Assembly: GCA_947176515.1 (NCBI GenBank)
Contig: CAMWQZ010000012.1
Location: forward strand, 1 to 11,118
Reading direction: 5' to 3'
Source of the DNA: an uncultured Bacteroidales bacterium
GTDB lineage: Bacteria > Bacteroidota > Bacteroidia > Bacteroidales > Muribaculaceae
Length of the DNA stretch: 11,118 nucleotides
Part shown: positions 9,001 to 11,118 of the stretch, piece after piece
Numbering within the stretch: the first letter of the stretch is position 1
Layout: the number at the start of each line of letters is the position of its first letter
Notes under the pieces: model-generated
Told to the model about the DNA's origin: nothing
The model's database searches: none
Seen by the model: the letters and a program-made list of their open reading frames with translations, nothing else
Made by a program: the position numbers and the translations under genes

Positions 9001-9455
9001 TAGGCGCGCGCTTCGTCGCCCATAGTTTCGCCCTGAAGTCGAGCCATGTCGCGGTTCCATGTTGCGGCGAGTGCGGTTGTAGATGGGAATGCTGTAGCGT
9101 AAGAGGGTGCCTCGCCAGCATTTGCATTATTATTAAATGTTGAGGCGACGGGTATGCCGTTTTCATCATAGGTTACGACTGACTCTTGCCACGGGAGCGG
9201 ATTTATGCGAAGTCCTACCGGTCCGTCGGCAAGATTAATTGACGGAATGCCGAGTTCGGCAATCTCATAGGTCCAACCGGCAGCGCCGGGGGTGTAGTGG
9301 CTGATATCGGAATTACAACCTCCGACTCCCACCAAGAGGCGAGCCTTCTGTTCGAGGGAAAGCTTAGCAACTGTCTTATCGACAGATTGGGGTGTTATGC
9401 CAAAGGCTGACGCAGTTGCGGCTAAAGCGGTGAGGAGTATGACAAGTTGTTTCAT
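6081..9455 (-). CDS. GH3 beta-glycosidase fused to a GxDLY/SGNH esterase
   Basis: Bifunctional exported enzyme of 1124 residues. The ATG at 9455 begins a signal peptide (MKQLVILLTALAATASA); an earlier in-frame start at 9518 would lie in a palindromic repeat. Residues about 20-345 are the GH3 barrel: substrate-binding Asp77 in LADGPVGLR, KHF at 205-207, nucleophile Asp284 in GLALTDW. The second GH3 domain, about 375-600, carries SGETSDR with Glu496 as likely acid/base. A fibronectin-III-like domain follows (about 640-755). After a linker comes a GxDLY beta domain (GLDLY at 868-872) and an SGNH hydrolase of the lipase_GDSL_3 type: Ser951 in YGTSLAHG, Gly981 in NLGFSANG, Asn1011 after VP, and Asp1098/His1101 in DEYHYTDIGF. 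GH3 enzymes of this class release terminal beta-glucose or related sugars; the SGNH part probably removes acetyl or other acyl groups from the same glycan. All catalytic positions look intact. It leads the coupled part of the operon. Confidence 0.9.
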   Translation of the reverse strand: MKQLVILLTALAATASAFGITPQSVDKTVAKLSLEQKARLLVGVGGCNSDISHYTPGAAGWTYEIAELGIPSINLADGPVGLRINPLPWQESVVTYDENGIPVASTFNNNANAGEAPSYATAFPSTTALAATWNRDMARLQGETMGDEARAYGVDVILSPGVNIMRNPLCGRNFEYYSEDPLLTGVLASELIKGIQSRGIGTSLKHFIANNQQTGKKVNDARMTQRALREIYARPFEIVVRDAKPWTVMGSYNYISGEPTQTNRELMTTLLRDEWGFDGLALTDWTVWRPADGLINARCPLIMPGNEDRVQEIIEAVKSGKVSEKQLDACVSDVLNLVAKSITAKGWTKTAPDLAAHAAASREVAAESMVLLKNNNSTLPLATGTKIALFGSTAYKSIAGGTGSSNVNKAHIVDIDRGLAEAGYIINPQLAEVYRHYIAAQEAVLDNVTNCPDWMKISYHRSVIPEMNIDGATALVRQQAANNQAAVVVIGRKSGETSDRGLDGDYNLSYAEKQMIRRVCDAFHAVGKPVIVVLNVCGAMEVASWSELPDAILLAWFPGQECGDAIADVISGRVNPSGRLPMTLPVAYDHNPSSRNYPWLGQQGGRNFDYTEYQEDVWVGYRYFDACGLATAYPFGYGLSYTTFEYSDATARRHGDRTDLSVTVTNTGDRAGKEVVALYVSAPESKTMLKPVAELRGFEKTRLLQPGESQRVTISVSDNDLASFDDSASAWVTDAGTYTAHLGGHPGDYRAETTFKLNKAKTRKVNNILAPVEPVNTINPFEEHKQKFTWHDASQFEILGRVYPDSLPTYARIPAFKKDVTRYEVYQLGQHSAGISIRFRSNSPTIVLKWNTVFNNTMTHMADLGTRGLDLYYLTDEGSWRYLGPGRPMGNPTYWTAAANMDGKMREYMIHLSLYDQVDKLEIGIDEGSVIERPQVASPRRGKPVVIYGTSLAHGATASRPGMAASNILQRELDCEFINLGFSANGKLDYEIAEMMADVDAAAYIMDNVPNSSAEQIYNKTEKFVKILRDRHPDTPIIFVEDPKFPAIPLDQKMTETVALKNKAIREVYQRMVANGLDNTYYVEQVNLQPEDGDATSDEYHYTDIGFRKYCDTLLPILRKILNK

Positions 9456-9481
9456 AATAGGTTTTATTGTTGTCGAATAGG

Positions 9482-9523
9482 TATAAATGTAGGGACGCAC
9501 AAGAGTGCGTCCGTACATTTATA
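9482..9523. repeat. GGACGCAC palindrome, copy 2 (long-armed)
   Basis: TATAAATGTAGGGACGCAC (9482-9500) pairs with 9505-9523 with a single mismatch (9492/9513) and a 4-base loop AAGA, making a 19-bp stem. It fills most of the 90-base gap between the 464-residue gene and the GH3 start, 27 bases upstream of the GH3 ATG. It is the most complete of the three copies. Confidence 0.85.
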
Positions 9524-9545
9524 TAACGAGAAATGTGGCGTGAAA

Positions 9546-10940
9546 TTATTTCACGATAACTTTTGCTGCAGTTGAGCCAGCTTTCACAACATAAACACCG
9601 GCAGGAACAGCGATTGAGCCAGCGCCTTCAGCTACGAGAGCGCCGTCGATAGAGTAAACCTGGGCTTTTGCAGCGCCATCAACGATGACTGCACCAACAC
9701 CACCAAAAATCTTGGCTGTGTCCTTGTCAGCTACGATGTCATTGATACCTGCGTAAGTAGTGAGGTCGAGAGTCCAAACCTGCATAGACTTACCCGGATC
9801 AAAGAAATAGATGGTGAATTTGCCGTCTTCGCCAGCAACGGGCTCAACGTTGATACCACGGTAGTTGTTGCCTGTCGCAATGCCTTCTGTAGCATATTTA
9901 GTTGCAACTGCCTTTTTGAGTTCAGCTTTCCATGCCTCAGGGTCATCAGCTTCTGTAAGATTTTTAGGAGTATCAACCAGTTCTTCTTCCATAACGAAGA
10001 AACCGTCACCAGCAGGGAAAACATTACCGCTTTGATCCTTTATCATACCAGTAGGATAAACGATGAAGCTCATGCCGTTGTAGTCAAACATGCAGAAGCC
10101 ACCGATTGAGCTATGGTTAGGAGTATTGAACCATTTGTTAGCAAATTTGAAGCCTTCAGCTTCGTCATCCCATACGTAGTAAGCAACGTTATTACCCCAG
10201 CCTAATGATGATGCTGTTACAGTGACTTCATTATTGGAAAGTACTGCCATCTTTTGTGCATATCCATCGGCATCAGGAGCATAAATCTGTGCCATGCCAA
10301 GAGTTTGGACTACATTTGCAGGTTTGGGGAAATCACCCTGTTTGAGTGCATTTGCAATGTTAAACTGGCTTGTGCCTGTTTGTTCAAGGTCGACATATGT
10401 AAATTCATAGCCGATATTGCCTGTCGCATTGGCTGTAACAGTGATTTCAGCAAAACCTTCAAGAAGGTTACCCATAACGTGGGGGAGTGCGTCGAAACGA
10501 CACTTAACGCCACCAACCATAGGAATGTCAGACTTGACAACCTGATCAGTCTTAGAATCAATGATGCAGAACTGAGCATTTTCTGTCAGGTACCAGCCTG
10601 CTTTCTCGGGACCAGCCCAACCACCTTTGTCGTTACGGAAATATACATTACCTGCATCGTCAACGTTGATTGACACCCAAGTGTCTTTGTTGTCAATGGT
10701 TTTAATCTGACCATCTTTGTTGTAAATGGCTACACCCTTATTTTGCATAGCAATGTAGAATTTGCCATTAACACCGATGCCAGAACGGGCTGCAGATGCG
10801 TCACCGCATGTGCCAGTCGGCACTGCGTACCATTCAAGAGTTAGGTTAGATGAGTGAGATGCATCGCCGGGATTTTGAGCCATAGCGACGGGCGACAAAC
10901 CCATAACTGCGGCAGACGCAAAAAGTAACTGTTTTTTCAT
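9546..10940 (-). CDS. Secreted orphan protein with C-terminal sorting-type tail
   Basis: Exported protein of 464 residues with a signal peptide (MKKQLLFASAAVMGLSPVAMAQ). I do not recognise the main domain. It is rich in short beta-strand-like stretches with Gly/Asp turns, for instance KFYIAMQNKGVAIYNKDG (about 60-77) and INVDDAGNVYFRNDKGG (91-107), which suggests a beta-propeller or similar repeat fold; I cannot count blades reliably. No catalytic motif is visible, so a glycan-binding or structural surface role is as likely as an enzyme. An acidic/lysine-rich segment (about 318-350) precedes the last part of the domain. Residues about 424-464 (AQVYSIDGALVAEGAGSI...PAGVYVV...KVIVK) are a type IX-like tail, less close to the other two tails and without cysteines. 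Gaps of 83 and 90 bases with palindromic repeats lie on either side, so its membership in the downstream operon is not certain. Confidence 0.75.
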   Translation of the reverse strand: MKKQLLFASAAVMGLSPVAMAQNPGDASHSSNLTLEWYAVPTGTCGDASAARSGIGVNGKFYIAMQNKGVAIYNKDGQIKTIDNKDTWVSINVDDAGNVYFRNDKGGWAGPEKAGWYLTENAQFCIIDSKTDQVVKSDIPMVGGVKCRFDALPHVMGNLLEGFAEITVTANATGNIGYEFTYVDLEQTGTSQFNIANALKQGDFPKPANVVQTLGMAQIYAPDADGYAQKMAVLSNNEVTVTASSLGWGNNVAYYVWDDEAEGFKFANKWFNTPNHSSIGGFCMFDYNGMSFIVYPTGMIKDQSGNVFPAGDGFFVMEEELVDTPKNLTEADDPEAWKAELKKAVATKYATEGIATGNNYRGINVEPVAGEDGKFTIYFFDPGKSMQVWTLDLTTYAGINDIVADKDTAKIFGGVGAVIVDGAAKAQVYSIDGALVAEGAGSIAVPAGVYVVKAGSTAAKVIVK

Positions 10941-10988
10941 AATTTAAATAATTAGTTTGTTTAAAATGTTGGATATTTCTTGTTTGAT

Positions 10989-11022
10989 TATTGTGGACGC
11001 ACCGGGGTGCGTCCCTACAATA
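10989..11022. repeat. GGACGCACC/GGTGCGTCC palindrome, copy 3
   Basis: Inner 9-base arms (10995-11003 and 11006-11014) enclose two bases. Outer arms TATTGT (10989-10994) and ACAATA (11017-11022) extend the stem past a two-base bulge. It lies immediately after the stop codon of the partial gene at the right edge and about 50 bases before the ATG of the 464-residue gene, a position that would suit a terminator or mRNA 3' end. Confidence 0.8.
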
Positions 11023-11023
11023 T

Positions 11024-11118
11024 TTATTTGATGTTATAGCGTTCGGCCGAAATCGGTTTGAGTTTGACTTTCTTGCCTGTCGGCAGGGTGACTTCATGAG
11101 GTTTAGAGTCACTGTTGA
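11024..11118 (-). CDS. C-terminal fragment of an unidentified gene, cut by the window edge
   Basis: Reading the - strand from the right edge gives 30 codons ending PTGKKVKLKPISAERYNIK and a TAA stop at 11024-11026. The frame is open to the edge, the gap to the next gene is short (83 bases), and the orientation matches the cluster, so I take it as the end of a real gene. The lysine-rich end resembles a terminal beta-sandwich strand but is too short to assign. An ATG-initiated overlapping frame (10846-11112) in the same area runs into the next gene and is not supported. Confidence 0.55.
   Translation of the reverse strand, partial: NSDSKPHEVTLPTGKKVKLKPISAERYNIK

Noticed and set aside
8698..9060. 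120-codon open frame on the - strand inside the GH3 gene
   Set aside because: It is an out-of-frame shadow of the GH3 barrel coding region, arginine- and histidine-rich and without recognisable motifs.
9456..9518. N-terminal extension of the GH3 protein
   Set aside because: The extra 21 residues are translated from the palindromic repeat and precede a normal signal peptide that starts at the ATG at 9455.
9482..9523. Palindrome as a classic Rho-independent terminator
   Set aside because: No clear T-run follows the stem on the - strand, and the copy sits in front of the GH3 gene. A REP-like repeat is the safer description.
9456..9545. Promoter for the GH3 gene
   Set aside because: On the - strand I found only TACATTTA, one base off the TAnnTTTG box and inside the palindrome, without a suitable -33 TTG.
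10846..11112. 88-codon open frame on the - strand at the right edge
   Set aside because: It overlaps the start of the 464-residue gene out of frame and crosses the palindrome and gap. The alternative frame ending at 11024 fits the partial gene better.

Overview
The window looks like part of a carbohydrate-degradation locus from a gut-type Bacteroidales bacterium, most likely Muribaculaceae or a close relative. This rests on roughly even base composition, the lack of clear Shine-Dalgarno sites, a Bacteroidetes-type -7 box (TAnnTTTG) before the first gene, many Sec- or lipobox-exported proteins, short type IX-like C-terminal tails ending in KLLVK or KVIVK, and hydrolase families typical of Bacteroidota. 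The lineage is inferred from style; no marker gene is present.

Layout. One gene lies on the + strand: a secreted two-domain CE1-type esterase (68-1222). Everything else is on the - strand, converging on it. In transcription order these are: the last 30 codons of an unidentified gene (11024-11118); a 464-residue secreted orphan with a sorting-type tail (9546-10940); a large GH3 glycosidase fused to a GxDLY plus SGNH esterase module (6081-9455); a DUF4855-type secreted protein with a tail (4747-6084); a DUF4855-type lipoprotein (3508-4653); and two tandem paralogues of a family I cannot name (2318-3505 with a tail, 1335-2321 without one). Three of the four downstream junctions overlap or nearly touch, so the block from GH3 to the end probably forms one operon. 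No SusC/SusD pair, sensor or regulator lies in the window; these could lie beyond the right edge.

Likely joint role (inference): export and breakdown of an acylated beta-linked glycan. GH3 would release terminal sugars, the fused SGNH domain and the CE1-like protein would remove ester groups, and the DUF4855 pair and the unnamed pair would provide further backbone-cleaving or glycan-binding functions. Both uncharacterised families are present as a pair in which one member has a Cys-containing C-terminal tail and the other does not.

Non-coding DNA is sparse, with no gap above about 112 bases, but it is structured. Heptanucleotide tandem repeats flank the CE1 gene, the convergent junction holds a long inverted repeat that is probably a bidirectional terminator, and three copies of a GGACGCAC/GTGCGTCC palindrome occupy the three larger gaps of the - strand cluster.
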